The notes under the pieces were generated by a model. That model was not told the DNA's origin and ran no database searches. It saw only the letters and a program-made list of their open reading frames with translations. The position numbers and the translations under genes are program-made. Below are positions 1 through 9,676 of a stretch of DNA of 64,000 nucleotides, piece after piece. Location: contig NZ_LMDA01000024.1 in the NCBI RefSeq assembly GCF_001424985.1, positions 214,904-278,903 of the forward strand, read 5' to 3'. The stretch is from Rhizobium sp. Root1212. GTDB taxonomy: Bacteria > Pseudomonadota > Alphaproteobacteria > Rhizobiales > Rhizobiaceae. Position 1 is the stretch's first letter, and each line of letters opens with the position of its first letter.

Positions 1-1193
1 ATGTTGTCCTCGCGCGCCTCGATGCCGACGACGCAATTGTCCGTGAACGAGATGGCGGCGTCGGACAGCAGTTGTACCGACTGCAGGAAGTTATAGGCCA
101 TCAGCGGATTGTAGACGTTCAGCTCGAAATGGCCCTGGCTGCCGGCGAAGGTGAGCGAGGCATTGTTGCCGAACACCTGCACGCAGACCTGGGTCAGCGC
201 TTCGCACTGGGTCGGGTTGACCTTGCCCGGCATGATGGAAGAGCCTGGCTCGTTTTCCGGCAGCGACAGTTCGCCGAGGCCGGAGCGCGGGCCGGAGCCG
301 AGGAAGCGGATGTCGTTGGCGATCTTGAAGAGGGCGGCCGCGGCCGAATTGATCGCGCCGTGCGAGAAGACCATGGAATCATGGGCGGCCAGCGCTTCGA
401 ACTTGTTCGGGGCGGTCTTGAAGGCGATGCCGGTGATGGCCGCGATCTCGTCGGCGACCTTTTCGGCAAATCCGATCGGGGCATTCAGGCCCGTGCCGAC
501 GGCCGTGCCGCCCTGCGCGAGTTCGCACAGGCCCGGCAGCGTCATCTCGATGCGCTTGATCGAGGAGGCGACCTGCGCGGCATAGCCGGAGAATTCCTGG
601 CCGAGGGTGAGCGGCGTCGCGTCCTGCGTGTGGGTGCGGCCGATCTTGATGATGTGATCGAAGGCCTTGACCTTGGCTTCGAGGGCGGCGTGCAGATGCT
701 TGAGGGCCGGCAGCAGGTCGTGGACGACGCGCTCGGCACAGGCGATGTGCATGGCCGTCGGATAGGTGTCGTTCGACGACTGGCTCATGTTGACGTGGTC
801 GTTCGGGTGCACCGGCTTCTTGGAGCCCATGACGCCGCCGAGCATTTCGATCGCGCGGTTGGAGATCACTTCATTGGCGTTCATGTTCGACTGGGTGCCG
901 GAGCCGGTCTGCCAGACGACGAGCGGGAAGTGGTCGTTGAGCTTGCCGTCGATGACTTCCTGCGCGGCCGACACGATGGCCTCACCGATCTTCGGATCGA
1001 GGCGGCCGAGCGCCACGTTGGCACGGGCGGCGGCCTGCTTGACGATGCCGAGGGCACGCACGATCGACAGCGGCTGCTTTTCCCAGCCGATCTTGAAATT
1101 GCCGAGCGAACGCTGCGCCTGGGCGCCCCAGTAGCGGTCGTTTGCCACTTCGATCGGGCCGAAGGTATCTGTTTCAGTGCGCGTCGATGTCAT
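1..1193 (-). CDS. fumC: Class II fumarate hydratase (fumarase C), 3' end cut by window edge
   Basis: Interconverts fumarate and L-malate in the TCA cycle in the cytosol. The minus strand reads [16 protein letters not shown] from the ATG at 1193 and stays open to base 1, so about 397 residues of a roughly 460-residue enzyme are present and the C-terminus lies outside the window. The class II fumarase/aspartase signature [11 protein letters not shown] is seen, with the catalytic-loop serine at residue 318, the numbering of the family. Conserved blocks [26 protein letters not shown] and GRTHTQDA are all intact. Only the truncation by the window edge is unusual. It is divergent from the L,D-transpeptidase gene, with 507 bp between them. 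Confidence 0.95.
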   Translation of the reverse strand, partial: MTSTRTETDTFGPIEVANDRYWGAQAQRSLGNFKIGWEKQPLSIVRALGIVKQAAARANVALGRLDPKIGEAIVSAAQEVIDGKLNDHFPLVVWQTGSGTQSNMNANEVISNRAIEMLGGVMGSKKPVHPNDHVNMSQSSNDTYPTAMHIACAERVVHDLLPALKHLHAALEAKVKAFDHIIKIGRTHTQDATPLTLGQEFSGYAAQVASSIKRIEMTLPGLCELAQGGTAVGTGLNAPIGFAEKVADEIAAITGIAFKTAPNKFEALAAHDSMVFSHGAINSAAAALFKIANDIRFLGSGPRSGLGELSLPENEPGSSIMPGKVNPTQCEALTQVCVQVFGNNASLTFAGSQGHFELNVYNPLMAYNFLQSVQLLSDAAISFTDNCVVGIEAREDN

Positions 1194-1700
1194 CCGTTAT
1201 CCCTCATTTCCTCATGCGGCCGGGCGGAACTCTGGATCAGCCGGCGGCCGCGCTGGCCTTGGTGATGGGCATCTCTCTGGCCCAGCCGCAGGGGGTTGTA
1301 AAGGGGCCGGGAAGGCTGCGGCCATGCTACAATCGTTTAAATACGGGAAGGGATGGAATCGCCGGCTGACCAGTCTGTCCGGCGTGACGTTTCCGTCACA
1401 TCCGCCACCAGATTTTTCCGGGTGCCGTTGCGCAAATTTTATCTCCGCACCCACCGTCGGGGTGCTCACGGAAAAATTATCGCAACAATTCAAATTTTTG
1501 CGGGGTCTTGCGCGTTTCCCCGGAGGCCGAAAATGTCACGTGAATGTGACGTCTCGGACGGGCTTGAAGGAGGGCGCGTTTCCTTTTCATTCACCAACCT
1601 TTCTTATAAGCAATTAAGCACGATCGCCGCAAAGCCTTCGTGCAGGGCCGGACCTCAAGCCGGCCACGGGCGGCAATGCGAGACAGGGACGACTATACTC
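1194..1700. other. Intergenic region between divergent fumC and L,D-transpeptidase gene
   Basis: No gene is supported in these 507 bases. Two short inverted repeats are visible: GTGACG-TTTC-CGTCAC at 1384-1399 and GTCAC-GTGAAT-GTGAC at 1535-1550. They share a GTGAC/GTCAC half-site and could be operator half-sites for one regulator, but the spacing does not match the classic CRP site, so this is only inference. The second half (about 1430-1620) is richer in A+T and probably holds the promoter of the transpeptidase gene. An in-frame upstream extension of that gene through this region has no signal-peptide logic and is not accepted. Confidence 0.4.
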
Positions 1701-3590
1701 ATGAAATTTATGAAGACCGCAGCGATCGTAACCCTTCTTGCCGGGTGTGCGTCCGCGTCGTTCGGCGTAACGAACGCGAATGCGATAACCCTGATGGAAT
1801 GGCTGAACAGGAAGAAGCAGCCGGTGGCCGAAGCGGTTCAGCCGTTGCCGGGCGTCGGGACATCGCTGCAGCAGCCGGCTGAAAAGCAGGCTTCGCGCCC
1901 CACGCCGAAGGTCAGCTCGCCGCGCTACTACACCTATAAGGCCGATCCGGTGCGCCGCATCCAGACGGCTGCCAAGGCGACCGATCCGGTCGTTACCGGT
2001 TCCGTGCAGAACAGCGACCTGCCGCCGATGCTGCGCGCGCCGCTGACCGATGTCCGCCAGTATCTCGCCGATGTCTCGGCGCTCGCGCCCGGCGAAGTCG
2101 CCAAGGCCGTCGAAGGGTACTACGGCGCGAATGGCAAGTTCATCTGGATCGAGGGCACGAGCATCAATGCGCAGGCGAAGTCCGTCGTCGCCGTGCTTGC
2201 AGATGCGGCGTCCGTCGGACTCGACCCGCGCGATTATGCCGTGGAGATGCCCACCGACGATTTCGATCGCAACGACATAGCCGCCCGCGAAAAGACGCTG
2301 GTCGATTTCGAAGTCCGCCTGACCTCTGCGGCGCTGACCTATATCCAGGACACGGTGCGCGGCCGCATCGATCCGAATAAAATCTCCGGCTATCACGATT
2401 TCAAGCGCAAGAGCGTCAATCTCTCCGGCAAGCTGAAGGTCATCGCCAGCAGCCATGACGCCGCCGCGTTCCTGAAGTCGCAGAACCCGTCGAGCCCGGA
2501 ATTCCTGGCGCTCGTAAAAGAACTTGCAACCTTGAAGGCCCAGAACGACGACGCGCCGCGTATCGAGATCGCGCCCGGCACGCTGCTGAAGCCCGGTATC
2601 GCCAATCCCGAGCTTGCCAATGTCATCGCCGGCATCCGCCAGAAGGGTTCGGATGCGCTGAAGGCCGAGCATGCGGCAACGCTGGCCGCCTATCAGGGCA
2701 CGCCGGATTACACGCCGGAACTCGTCTCGCTGGTCGAAGGCTTCCAGAAGGAAAACGGCCTGAAGGCGGACGGTATCGTCGGCAAGGCCTCGATCCGCTT
2801 GCTCGTCGGCGACGATTCGACGGCCGACCGTATCCACAAGCTTGAAGTGGCGATGGAACAGGCGCGCTGGCTGCCTGCCGATCTCGGCAGCCGCTACGTT
2901 TTCATCAACCAGCCGGCTTTCATGGTCTATTACCACGACCAGAACAAGGAACAGTTCTCGATGCGCGTCGTGGTCGGCTCGAAGTCGAACCAGACCTATT
3001 TCTTCGAGGACGAAATCCAGACCGTCGAGTTCAATCCTTACTGGGGCGTGCCGCAGTCGATCATTATCAACGAGATGCTGCCGAAGCTGCGCTCCGATCC
3101 GGGCTATCTCGATCGCCTCGGCTATCAGGTGGAAGTCGGCGGCCGGCCGGTCTCGTCCTATGACGTGAACTGGGGCGGCTCGACCTCGGGCATCGCCGTG
3201 CGCCAGCCGCCGAGCAGCGACAACGCGCTGGGCGAACTGAAGATCCTGTTCCCCAACAGCCATGCGATCTACATGCACGATACGCCGTCGAAGAGCTTTT
3301 TTGCCCGCGATCAGCGCGCTTTGAGCCATGGCTGCGTGCGCCTTGCCGATCCGCGCCGGATGGCGGCGGCGGTGCTCAATACCTCGGTCGACGATATCGC
3401 CAAGCAGATTTCGGGCGGCCGGAACAAGGGTGTGCAGGTGCCGCAGCGTATTCCGGTCTATGTCGCCTATTTCACGGCGTGGCCGAACAAGGACGGCAAG
3501 GTCGAGTATTTCGACGACGTCTACGAGCGCGACATGTATATGGACCGCGCCTTCGAGGCGACCCGCACGGCGCGTCAGGCCGAAGGCTGA
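1701..3590 (+). CDS. Periplasmic L,D-transpeptidase (YcbB/LdtD type) with peptidoglycan-binding domain
   Basis: Predicted to make 3-3 crosslinks in peptidoglycan from tetrapeptide stems, outside the inner membrane. The protein is 629 aa from the ATG at 1701, the start that puts a signal sequence (MKFMKTAAIVTLLAGCASA) at the N-terminus. The signal contains LAGC at residues 13-16, a lipobox-like string, so the protein may be a lipoprotein; cleavage after ANA near residue 28 is the alternative. A peptidoglycan-binding-1 type segment (GFQKENGLKADGIVG) is near residues 345-375, and the YkuD catalytic domain follows. His526 and the SHGC motif with Cys545 fit the active site. A strong terminator follows the stop codon, so the gene is probably monocistronic. 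Confidence 0.9.
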   Translation: MKFMKTAAIVTLLAGCASASFGVTNANAITLMEWLNRKKQPVAEAVQPLPGVGTSLQQPAEKQASRPTPKVSSPRYYTYKADPVRRIQTAAKATDPVVTGSVQNSDLPPMLRAPLTDVRQYLADVSALAPGEVAKAVEGYYGANGKFIWIEGTSINAQAKSVVAVLADAASVGLDPRDYAVEMPTDDFDRNDIAAREKTLVDFEVRLTSAALTYIQDTVRGRIDPNKISGYHDFKRKSVNLSGKLKVIASSHDAAAFLKSQNPSSPEFLALVKELATLKAQNDDAPRIEIAPGTLLKPGIANPELANVIAGIRQKGSDALKAEHAATLAAYQGTPDYTPELVSLVEGFQKENGLKADGIVGKASIRLLVGDDSTADRIHKLEVAMEQARWLPADLGSRYVFINQPAFMVYYHDQNKEQFSMRVVVGSKSNQTYFFEDEIQTVEFNPYWGVPQSIIINEMLPKLRSDPGYLDRLGYQVEVGGRPVSSYDVNWGGSTSGIAVRQPPSSDNALGELKILFPNSHAIYMHDTPSKSFFARDQRALSHGCVRLADPRRMAAAVLNTSVDDIAKQISGGRNKGVQVPQRIPVYVAYFTAWPNKDGKVEYFDDVYERDMYMDRAFEATRTARQAEG

Positions 3591-3611
3591 TTGCGATTGA
3601 TCGATGAAACG

Positions 3612-3641
3612 AAAAAGCCGGCCCAGGAGGCCGGCTTTTTT
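3612..3641 (+). terminator. Rho-independent terminator after L,D-transpeptidase gene
   Basis: A perfect 12-bp stem (3612-3623 with 3629-3640) and a 5-nt loop carry A5 on the left arm and T6 on the right. It starts 22 bp after the stop codon. The A/T tails make it possibly bidirectional. Confidence 0.88.
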
Positions 3642-3670
3642 GTCTATCGGAAGCGTCCGGAACTCTCTTT

Positions 3671-3763
3671 TCGTCATGCTCGGGCCTGTCCCGAGCATCT
3701 ACCAGCCTCTCCGTTTATGCGGACAGGCTGGAAGATCCTCGGCACGAGGCCGAGGATGACGAC
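3671..3763. repeat. RIME-like intergenic repeat, complete two-hairpin copy
   Basis: Two palindromes flank a short spacer: ATGCTCGGG/CCCGAGCAT (3677-3699) and ATCCTCGGC/GCCGAGGAT (3735-3757). The outer ends CGTCAT and ATGACG are inverted. Related sequences occur at 35698-35783, 41411-41460 and 46688-46718 in this window. The size and two-palindrome layout match what is known of the RIME1 family of rhizobial intergenic mosaic elements; membership is inferred by resemblance. It lies between two converging genes (transpeptidase and gph). Confidence 0.7.
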
Positions 3764-3786
3764 GGTGGGTGAGAGGCCTGCAAGTC

Positions 3787-4464
3787 TCAAGCCGCCACGA
3801 ACAGGCTTTCCACCAACTCCGGGGTCAACTGGTCGAAATGGGTGATGATCGTCGTCGGCGTCAGGCTTTCGATGGACACGTCGGAGTAGCCGAAGGGCAC
3901 GCCGATCGAGGGTACCGAAGCATTGCGGGCGACGAGGATGTCGTTGAGGCTGTCGCCGATCATCACGGCGCGTTCCGGCCTGCCGCCGGCAAGGCGGATG
4001 GTGGCGAGCAGGTGCTCGGCATCGGGCTTGCGCACCGGGAATGTATCGCCACCGGTGATCGCTGCGAAGCGGGAGGTCAGGGACAGGCCGTCGAGCAGGC
4101 TGCGGGCCAGCATTTCCAGCTTGTTGGTGCAGACCGCGAGCGTGAAGCCCTTGGCCGACAACCGGTCCATGGCGGCGATCAGGCCGGGATAAGGCAGCGA
4201 TTCGCCTGGCATCGAACCATGGTAATAATCGACGAATTCCTTCATCTGCCAGTCGAGATCGGCAGCGCTCAAGGGGGCGTTGCGCAGTGCGAATGTGCGC
4301 TCGATCATCGCCTTGGCGCCATGACCAACGAGATGGGTGAGGTCGCCATAGGTCACCGGCTGCAGGCCGGCCTGCACGACGGCGTGGTTGAGGCTGGCGA
4401 TGAGATCGGGGGCGGTATCGACGAGGGTTCCGTCAAGATCGAAGACGACTACGGGGGCGGACAC
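3787..4464 (-). CDS. gph: Phosphoglycolate phosphatase (HAD superfamily)
   Basis: Removes phosphate from 2-phosphoglycolate, a product of DNA repair and, where present, of the Rubisco oxygenase reaction. The HAD motif I VVFDLDGTLVDT gives the nucleophile Asp9 and acid/base Asp11, motif II is AVCTNK, and motif III/IV is KPDAEH...VMIGDSLNDI. The GTG at 4464 is chosen because AAAGG lies 7 nt upstream and the resulting 225-aa protein begins just before the FDLDGT strand, as in homologues. In-frame ATGs further upstream (4488, 4533) lack a ribosome binding site and would add a proline-rich tail. The gene is divergent from rpiA with a 225-bp gap. Confidence 0.9.
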   Translation of the reverse strand: MSAPVVVFDLDGTLVDTAPDLIASLNHAVVQAGLQPVTYGDLTHLVGHGAKAMIERTFALRNAPLSAADLDWQMKEFVDYYHGSMPGESLPYPGLIAAMDRLSAKGFTLAVCTNKLEMLARSLLDGLSLTSRFAAITGGDTFPVRKPDAEHLLATIRLAGGRPERAVMIGDSLNDILVARNASVPSIGVPFGYSDVSIESLTPTTIITHFDQLTPELVESLFVAA

Positions 4465-4689
4465 GGCAGGACCTTTCGGAACGGGCATTGGATATATAGG
4501 GGCCGGGGTAGGGGAAGCCTCGCGAAAAATCAATCGCGACTTGCGGGGATGGCTAATGGCCTCGAATTGGTCTCACGCCTCTTTTGGGCTTTTGTTTGCC
4601 GCGCGGCGCGTGTAAACGTCTGAACGGAATTGGAAGGGGCGCGCGGTTCTGCTGTGGCGCTCCTCTTGCTAACAGGGAGCACGCGGCGC

Positions 4690-5382
4690 ATGGACGCCCG
4701 CCAAATGAAGATCAAGGCTGCCGCGGCAGCGCTCGAGCATGTCGAAGACGGCATGCGTCTCGGTATCGGCACCGGTTCGACGGCCGAGGAATTCGTCAGG
4801 CTTCTCGCCGAAAAGGTCGCGAACGGTTTCCGCATTCAGGGCGTTCCGACCTCTGAGCGCACGGCGCGGCTTTGCCTCGAACTCGGCATTCCGCTGAAAT
4901 CGCTGGACGAACTGCCGGAACTCGACCTCACCATCGACGGAGCCGACGAAGTCGATCCTCAGTTGCGCCTGATCAAGGGCGGCGGCGGGGCGCTGCTGCG
5001 CGAAAAGATCGTCGCATCCGCCTCCTCGCGCATGATCGTCATCGCCGACGAGACCAAGGTGGTCGAGGTGCTCGGCGCTTTCAAGCTGCCGATCGAAGTC
5101 AATACCTTCGGTCTGGTCGCTACCCGCATCGCCGTCGAAAAACTTGCGGCACGCCATGGGCTTTCCGGCGAGATCGTCGTGCGCGGCTCCGGCGACGGCC
5201 CGTTCATGACGGACGGTGGACATCTTATTCTCGACGCATCTTTTGGCCGTATTCCTGATGCAGATGCGCTGGCGCGCGATTTGAATGCGATTCCGGGCGT
5301 GGTCGAGCATGGGCTGTTCATCGGCATCGCATCGCTCGCGATCATTGCCGGGCCGAACGGCGCACGGGTGTTGGGCGCCTAG
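4690..5382 (+). CDS. rpiA: Ribose-5-phosphate isomerase A
   Basis: Interconverts ribose 5-phosphate and ribulose 5-phosphate in the pentose phosphate pathway. The protein is 230 aa, the usual length. Diagnostic blocks are [12 protein letters not shown] near residue 25, [11 protein letters not shown] with the catalytic acid near residue 85, and [11 protein letters not shown]. The ATG at 4690 is chosen because it gives [14 protein letters not shown], the usual rhizobial N-terminus, with AGGGAG upstream. In-frame upstream sequence (from about 4630) is not conserved in character. It is followed at 127 bp by the DUF2059 gene on the same strand. Confidence 0.94.
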   Translation: MDARQMKIKAAAAALEHVEDGMRLGIGTGSTAEEFVRLLAEKVANGFRIQGVPTSERTARLCLELGIPLKSLDELPELDLTIDGADEVDPQLRLIKGGGGALLREKIVASASSRMIVIADETKVVEVLGAFKLPIEVNTFGLVATRIAVEKLAARHGLSGEIVVRGSGDGPFMTDGGHLILDASFGRIPDADALARDLNAIPGVVEHGLFIGIASLAIIAGPNGARVLGA

Positions 5383-5509
5383 CGACGGAACTTGAATTTG
5401 AGCCTTGCAGCCGGCCTGCTCGAACGGCGGCGGCGGGGCTGGAGAAATCGAATTATGCGCGGCGCCACGGCGTCTCGCCTTAACGGACACTGACAGGAGC
5501 GTTACAGAC

Positions 5510-6055
5510 ATGATCAAACTTGCAGGCCTTGGCCGGACCATCGGTGCCGCCGCCGTCATCTTCTCCGCCGTGATGGTGCCTGTCCTGAAGGCGCAGGATG
5601 TTAGCGAAGAGCAGCTGAAGGCCGCCCGTGCCGCCATCACCGCTATCGGCGCCACCAACGGCTTCGACAACATCCTGCCGAACTTGGCTGCGCGCGCGAA
5701 AACCTCGCTGATCCAGGCATCGCCGAACTACGAAGACCTGATCAGCAAGACGGTCGATGAAAAGGCTCTGGAACTCGCCGCACGTCGCGCCGATCTGGAG
5801 CACGAAGCCGCGACGATCTATGCCAAGACCTTCACCATCGACGAGCTGAACGCGATCGCTGCCTTCTACGGTTCCGATGCCGGCAAGAAGCTGCTCAACA
5901 ACGGCCCGATCGCCTCGCGCGAAATGCTGAAGGCCGCCGACATCTGGGCCGCCGGCATCTCCCGCGATCTGAATGCCGCGACGTCCAAGGCGCTCGAATC
6001 GACGCTGGTTCCGAAGACCGAAGCCGCTCCGGCAGGCACCCAGCCGGCACAATAA
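5510..6055 (+). CDS. Secreted DUF2059 domain protein
   Basis: A 181-aa protein with a signal peptide (hydrophobic stretch GAAAVIFSAVMVPVL, probable cleavage after LKA near residue 27) and a helical DUF2059 domain. The region EHEAATIYAKTFTIDELNAI followed by AFYGSDAGKKLL is the recognisable core of the family. Function is unknown; such proteins sit in the periplasm or envelope. The start at 5510 has AGGAG about 12 nt upstream. The gene lies between rpiA and gor as in other rhizobia and has its own terminator. The C-terminus (TEAAPAGTQPAQ) is low complexity. Confidence 0.85.
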   Translation: MIKLAGLGRTIGAAAVIFSAVMVPVLKAQDVSEEQLKAARAAITAIGATNGFDNILPNLAARAKTSLIQASPNYEDLISKTVDEKALELAARRADLEHEAATIYAKTFTIDELNAIAAFYGSDAGKKLLNNGPIASREMLKAADIWAAGISRDLNAATSKALESTLVPKTEAAPAGTQPAQ

Positions 6056-6078
6056 GCCTTTCGGGCAAAATCACGATG

Positions 6079-6122
6079 TTCGGGCCGCGCGGGAAACTCC
6101 CTGCGCGGCCCGAACTGTTTTT
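6079..6122 (+). terminator. Rho-independent terminator after DUF2059 gene
   Basis: TTCGGGCCGCGC (6079-6090) pairs perfectly with 6103-6114, and GGG/CCC inside extends the stem. T5 follows at 6118-6122. Confidence 0.8.
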
Positions 6123-6272
6123 ACCTATCGGTGTGGATGAAGTACCGCGCGCGGCTCGCATGGCCTTTGCAGCATCGGCGGGCAATCCTATATCAGGAGC
6201 TGAATTGCCTTTCCCCGGCGCTGCCGTTTTCCGGCCGGCGCCCGCCTCTGACCCGTCCGGGAGTTTCGACCC

Positions 6273-7661
6273 ATGGCTTCTTATGATTACGACCTCTTCG
6301 TCATCGGCGGCGGATCGGGCGGCGTGCGCGCCGGCCGTGTCGCGGCTTCGCTCGGAAAGAAGGTCGGCATTGCCGAGGAATACCGGTACGGCGGCACCTG
6401 TGTCATCAGAGGCTGCGTGCCGAAGAAGCTTTATGTCTATGCCTCGCAGTTTTCCGAGACCTTCGAGGATGCCAAGGGCTTCGGCTGGGAGGTCGGTGAA
6501 AGCCGCTTTAACTGGAAGGCGCTGGTCGCAGCCAAGGAAAAGGAAATCACCCGGCTTGAAGGTCTCTATCGCAAGGGGCTGGACAATGCCGGGGCGGCAA
6601 TCTTCAATACCCGCGCCGAACTCGTCGGGCCGAACAGCGTGCGCCTCCTCAACGAGGACCGGGTGGTGACGGCCGAGCGGATCGTCATCGCCGTCGGCGG
6701 TCATCCGAGCCCGCACCCGGCTTTGCCGGGCAACGAATTCTGCATCTCCTCGAACGAAGCCTTCGATCTGGCCGAGCTGCCGAAATCGATCCTGATCGCC
6801 GGCGGCGGCTATATCGCCGTCGAATTCGCGAATATCTTCCATGGGCTCGGCGTCGAGACGACGCTGATCTATCGCGGCAAGGAAATTCTCTCCCGCTTCG
6901 ATCACGACCTGCGCCACGGCCTGCACAAGGAAATGGAAGCCAAGGGCATCAAGATCCTGTGCGAGGACGTGCTGCAATCGATCACGGTCGATGGCGAGGG
7001 GCGTCGTGTTGCGGAAACGAAAAACCATGGCGTGCTGACGGTCGATCAGGTGATGCTGGCGCTCGGCCGTGTGCCGAACACCGGCGCGCTCGGCCTCGAA
7101 AAGGCGGGCGTCACTGTCGACGAGCAGGGGGCGATTGTCGTCGATGCCTTTTCGCGCACCAGCGCGCCGGGCATCTATGCGCTCGGCGACGTCACGAACC
7201 GGGTGCAACTGACGCCTGTCGCCATCCACGAGGCCATGTGCTTCATCGAGACCGAATACCGCAACAATCCGACCTCGCCGGATCACGACCTGATCGCGAC
7301 CGCCGTGTTCTCGCAGCCGGAAATCGGCACGGTCGGCCTGACGGAAGAGGATGCGGCGCGCAAATTCGAAGACCTGGAAATCTACCGTGCCGAATTCCGG
7401 CCGATGAAGGCGACACTTTCGGGGCGTTCGGAGAAGATGATCATGAAACTGATCGTCAACGCCGTTGATCGCAAGGTTCTGGGCGCCCATATTCTTGGCC
7501 ATGATGCCGGCGAAATGGCGCAGCTTCTCGGCGTATCGTTGAAGGGCGGTGTCACCAAGGATGTCTTCGACCGCACCATGGCCGTGCATCCGACTGCGGC
7601 GGAAGAACTGGTGACGATGTATTCGCCGACCTACCGCATCAAGAATGGCGAGCGGCAGTAA
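6273..7661 (+). CDS. gor: Glutathione-disulfide reductase
   Basis: Reduces oxidised glutathione with NADPH, keeping the cytosolic thiol pool reduced. The 462-aa protein has the FAD dinucleotide fold VIGGGSGGVRA at residue 10, the redox-active disulfide GGTCVIRGCVPKK with Cys43 and Cys48, a second dinucleotide fold AGGGYIAVEFA, and arginines in IYRGKEILSRFD that fit NADPH preference. The C-terminal dimer segment AVHPTAAEELVTM near residue 440 carries the catalytic His-Glu pair. The start ATG at 6273 sits behind CCGGGAG. It is followed after 104 bp by the DAHP synthase gene, probably with a separate promoter. Confidence 0.95.
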   Translation: MASYDYDLFVIGGGSGGVRAGRVAASLGKKVGIAEEYRYGGTCVIRGCVPKKLYVYASQFSETFEDAKGFGWEVGESRFNWKALVAAKEKEITRLEGLYRKGLDNAGAAIFNTRAELVGPNSVRLLNEDRVVTAERIVIAVGGHPSPHPALPGNEFCISSNEAFDLAELPKSILIAGGGYIAVEFANIFHGLGVETTLIYRGKEILSRFDHDLRHGLHKEMEAKGIKILCEDVLQSITVDGEGRRVAETKNHGVLTVDQVMLALGRVPNTGALGLEKAGVTVDEQGAIVVDAFSRTSAPGIYALGDVTNRVQLTPVAIHEAMCFIETEYRNNPTSPDHDLIATAVFSQPEIGTVGLTEEDAARKFEDLEIYRAEFRPMKATLSGRSEKMIMKLIVNAVDRKVLGAHILGHDAGEMAQLLGVSLKGGVTKDVFDRTMAVHPTAAEELVTMYSPTYRIKNGERQ

Positions 7662-7765
7662 CACAGCATTTGACTATACAAGCGGTCTGGCAGGGTCTAT
7701 AAGCCCGAGACTTTTTTCGAGACCCGGATCGGCGATCAAAGCCGGTGAAGGAACAGGTGAGTATC

Positions 7766-9139
7766 ATGGCGCAGAATTGGAACCCGAGCAGCTGGCGGCA
7801 GAAGCCTATCCAGCAGGTACCGGACTATCCGGATTTGGCAGCACTGGCTGCGACCGAAGCAACGCTTGCGACCTATCCGCCGCTGGTTTTCGCCGGTGAA
7901 GCCCGCCGCCTGAAGAGCGCGCTTGCCAATGTCGCCGAAGGCCGCGGCTTCCTGCTGCAGGGCGGCGACTGCGCCGAAAGCTTCGCCGAGCACGGCGCCG
8001 ACACGATCCGCGACTTCTTCCGCGCCTTCCTGCAGATGGCCGTCGTCCTGACGTTCGGCGCCCAGCAGCCGGTCGTCAAGGTCGGCCGTATTGCCGGCCA
8101 GTTCGCGAAGCCGCGTTCCTCGAACATCGAGAAGCAGGGCGATATCGAGCTGCCGAGCTACCGCGGCGATATCATCAACGGCATCGAATTCAACGAAGCC
8201 GCCCGCATTCCGAGCCCGGAGCGCCAGCTCGATGCCTACCGCCAGTCGGCCGCGACGCTGAATCTGCTGCGCGCCTTCGCGATGGGTGGCTATGCCAACC
8301 TCGAAAACGTGCACCAGTGGATGCTGGGCTTCGTCAAGGACAGCCCGCAGGCCGAGCGTTACCGCAAGCTCGCCGACCGCATCTCCGAGACCATGGATTT
8401 CATGAAGGCGATCGGCATCAGCTCGGAAACCAATCCGAGCCTGCGCGAGACCGATTTCTTCACCAGCCACGAGGCGCTTTTGCTCGGCTACGAGCAGGCG
8501 CTGACCCGCGTCGATTCGACCTCCGGCGACTGGTACGCGACCTCCGGCCACATGATCTGGATCGGCGACCGTACCCGCCAGCCCGACCATGCCCATATCG
8601 AATACTGCCGTGGCATCAAGAACCCGATCGGCCTGAAGTGCGGCCCGTCGCTGTCGGCTGACGGCCTTATCGAACTGATCGACCTCCTGAACCCGAACAA
8701 CGAGGCCGGTCGCCTGACGCTGATCTGCCGCTTCGGCCACGACAAGGTCGCCGAGCACCTGCCGCGCCTCATTCGCGCGGTCGAGCGCGAAGGCAAGAAG
8801 GTGGTCTGGTCCTGCGACCCGATGCACGGCAACACGATCACGCTCAACAACTACAAGACCCGTCCGTTCGAGCGCATCCTGTCGGAAGTCGAAAGCTTCT
8901 TCCAGATCCATCGCGCCGAAGGCACACATCCGGGCGGCATCCACATCGAGATGACCGGCAAGGACGTGACCGAATGCACCGGTGGCGCGCGTGCGCTTTC
9001 GGGCGCCGATCTCGGCGATCGCTACCACACCCATTGCGACCCGCGCCTCAATGCGGATCAGGCGCTGGAACTCGCGTTCCTGCTCGCCGAGCGCATGAAG
9101 GGTGGTCGCGACGAGAAGCGCATGGTGGTCAACGGCTGA
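7766..9139 (+). CDS. Class II 3-deoxy-7-phosphoheptulonate (DAHP) synthase
   Basis: Joins phosphoenolpyruvate and erythrose 4-phosphate in the first step of the shikimate pathway. The 457-aa plant/Mycobacterium-type enzyme begins [14 protein letters not shown]. Cys69 in [10 protein letters not shown] is the metal ligand of class II enzymes. Further conserved blocks are [36 protein letters not shown] and [10 protein letters not shown]. The ATG at 7766 is preferred over an in-frame GTG at 7745 because of AACAGGTGAG just before it. A 22-bp tandem repeat and a terminator follow the stop codon. Confidence 0.94.
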   Translation: MAQNWNPSSWRQKPIQQVPDYPDLAALAATEATLATYPPLVFAGEARRLKSALANVAEGRGFLLQGGDCAESFAEHGADTIRDFFRAFLQMAVVLTFGAQQPVVKVGRIAGQFAKPRSSNIEKQGDIELPSYRGDIINGIEFNEAARIPSPERQLDAYRQSAATLNLLRAFAMGGYANLENVHQWMLGFVKDSPQAERYRKLADRISETMDFMKAIGISSETNPSLRETDFFTSHEALLLGYEQALTRVDSTSGDWYATSGHMIWIGDRTRQPDHAHIEYCRGIKNPIGLKCGPSLSADGLIELIDLLNPNNEAGRLTLICRFGHDKVAEHLPRLIRAVEREGKKVVWSCDPMHGNTITLNNYKTRPFERILSEVESFFQIHRAEGTHPGGIHIEMTGKDVTECTGGARALSGADLGDRYHTHCDPRLNADQALELAFLLAERMKGGRDEKRMVVNG

Positions 9140-9204
9140 TCAGCGCTGCTGATCCCCAGGGTCAGCCCTGCTGATCCCCAGGGTCAGCGCTGCTGATCCC
9201 AGGG
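9140..9204. repeat. 22-bp tandem repeat, three copies, directly after DAHP synthase stop
   Basis: Units at 9140-9161, 9162-9183 and 9184-9204 each read TCAGCSCTGCTGATCC then CCAGGG; the last is one base short and the middle one has a single substitution (CCC for CGC). The array starts on the base after the TGA. Each unit contains the inverted pair TCAGC/GCTGA, so it can form small hairpins in RNA. It is too short, and lacks spacers, for a CRISPR. Confidence 0.85.
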
Positions 9205-9227
9205 TTGAACGCATTGAAATTGACAGG

Positions 9228-9261
9228 GCCGGGCCAACACTCGATGTTGGTCCGGCTTTTT
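9228..9261 (+). terminator. Rho-independent terminator of DAHP synthase gene
   Basis: A 12-bp stem, GCCGGGCCAACA (9228-9239) with 9245-9256, has one G-T pair and a 5-nt loop and is followed by T5. Confidence 0.85.
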
Positions 9262-9277
9262 CATGTCAGGGGGGATC

Positions 9278-9676
9278 ATGCAGGATATTCATACCGGGAA
9301 GTGTCTGTGCGGCGCGGTGCGTTTCGAGACGAGAGGCGCGCTGCGCGAGGTCATCGCCTGCCACTGCTCCCAGTGCCGCCGGCAGACGGGGCTCTATTAT
9401 GCCGCGACCAATGTGGCCGATGACAGGCTGACGGTGGAAGGGGCCGAGAACGTTACCTGGTACCGCGCCAGCGACGATGCGGCGCGAGGGTTTTGCCGCA
9501 CCTGCGGCTCGGCGCTGTTCTGGAAGGCGGACGGGCGCACCGACACCTCGATCATGGCCGGCAGCTTCGATCAGCCGACCGATTTGAAGATCGGCGTGCA
9601 CATCTTCTGCGCCGACAAGGGCGATTTTTACGAAATCAACGACGGCGCGCCTCAGTTTGCCGCTTCCAGCAACTGA
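9278..9676 (+). CDS. GFA-family (glutathione-dependent formaldehyde-activating-like) zinc protein
   Basis: A 132-aa single-domain protein of the Gfa/CENP-V family. It carries the expected zinc ligands: CLCGAV near residue 9, CHCSQCRR near residue 31 and FCRTCGSALFW near residue 75. The family includes glutathione adduct enzymes, but most members are uncharacterised, so no reaction is assigned. The ATG at 9278 is taken because it has AGG-G-rich sequence upstream, while an ATG at 9263 lies directly against the terminator. The 3' end overlaps the converging HTH gene by 25 bp. Confidence 0.8.
   Translation: MQDIHTGKCLCGAVRFETRGALREVIACHCSQCRRQTGLYYAATNVADDRLTVEGAENVTWYRASDDAARGFCRTCGSALFWKADGRTDTSIMAGSFDQPTDLKIGVHIFCADKGDFYEINDGAPQFAASSN

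Noticed and set aside
1384..1399. CRP binding site before the L,D-transpeptidase gene
   Set aside because: The arms GTGACG/CGTCAC are separated by 4 nt and lack the TGTGA-N6-TCACA form.
1353..1700. N-terminal extension of the L,D-transpeptidase
   Set aside because: It would place the signal peptide over 100 residues inside the protein; the start at 1701 puts it at the N-terminus.
1614..3698. Minus-strand ORF of 694 codons
   Set aside because: Antisense to the L,D-transpeptidase gene, runs through its terminator, and has no domain.
9140..9204. CRISPR array
   Set aside because: Three direct units without spacers of variable sequence; no cas genes nearby.
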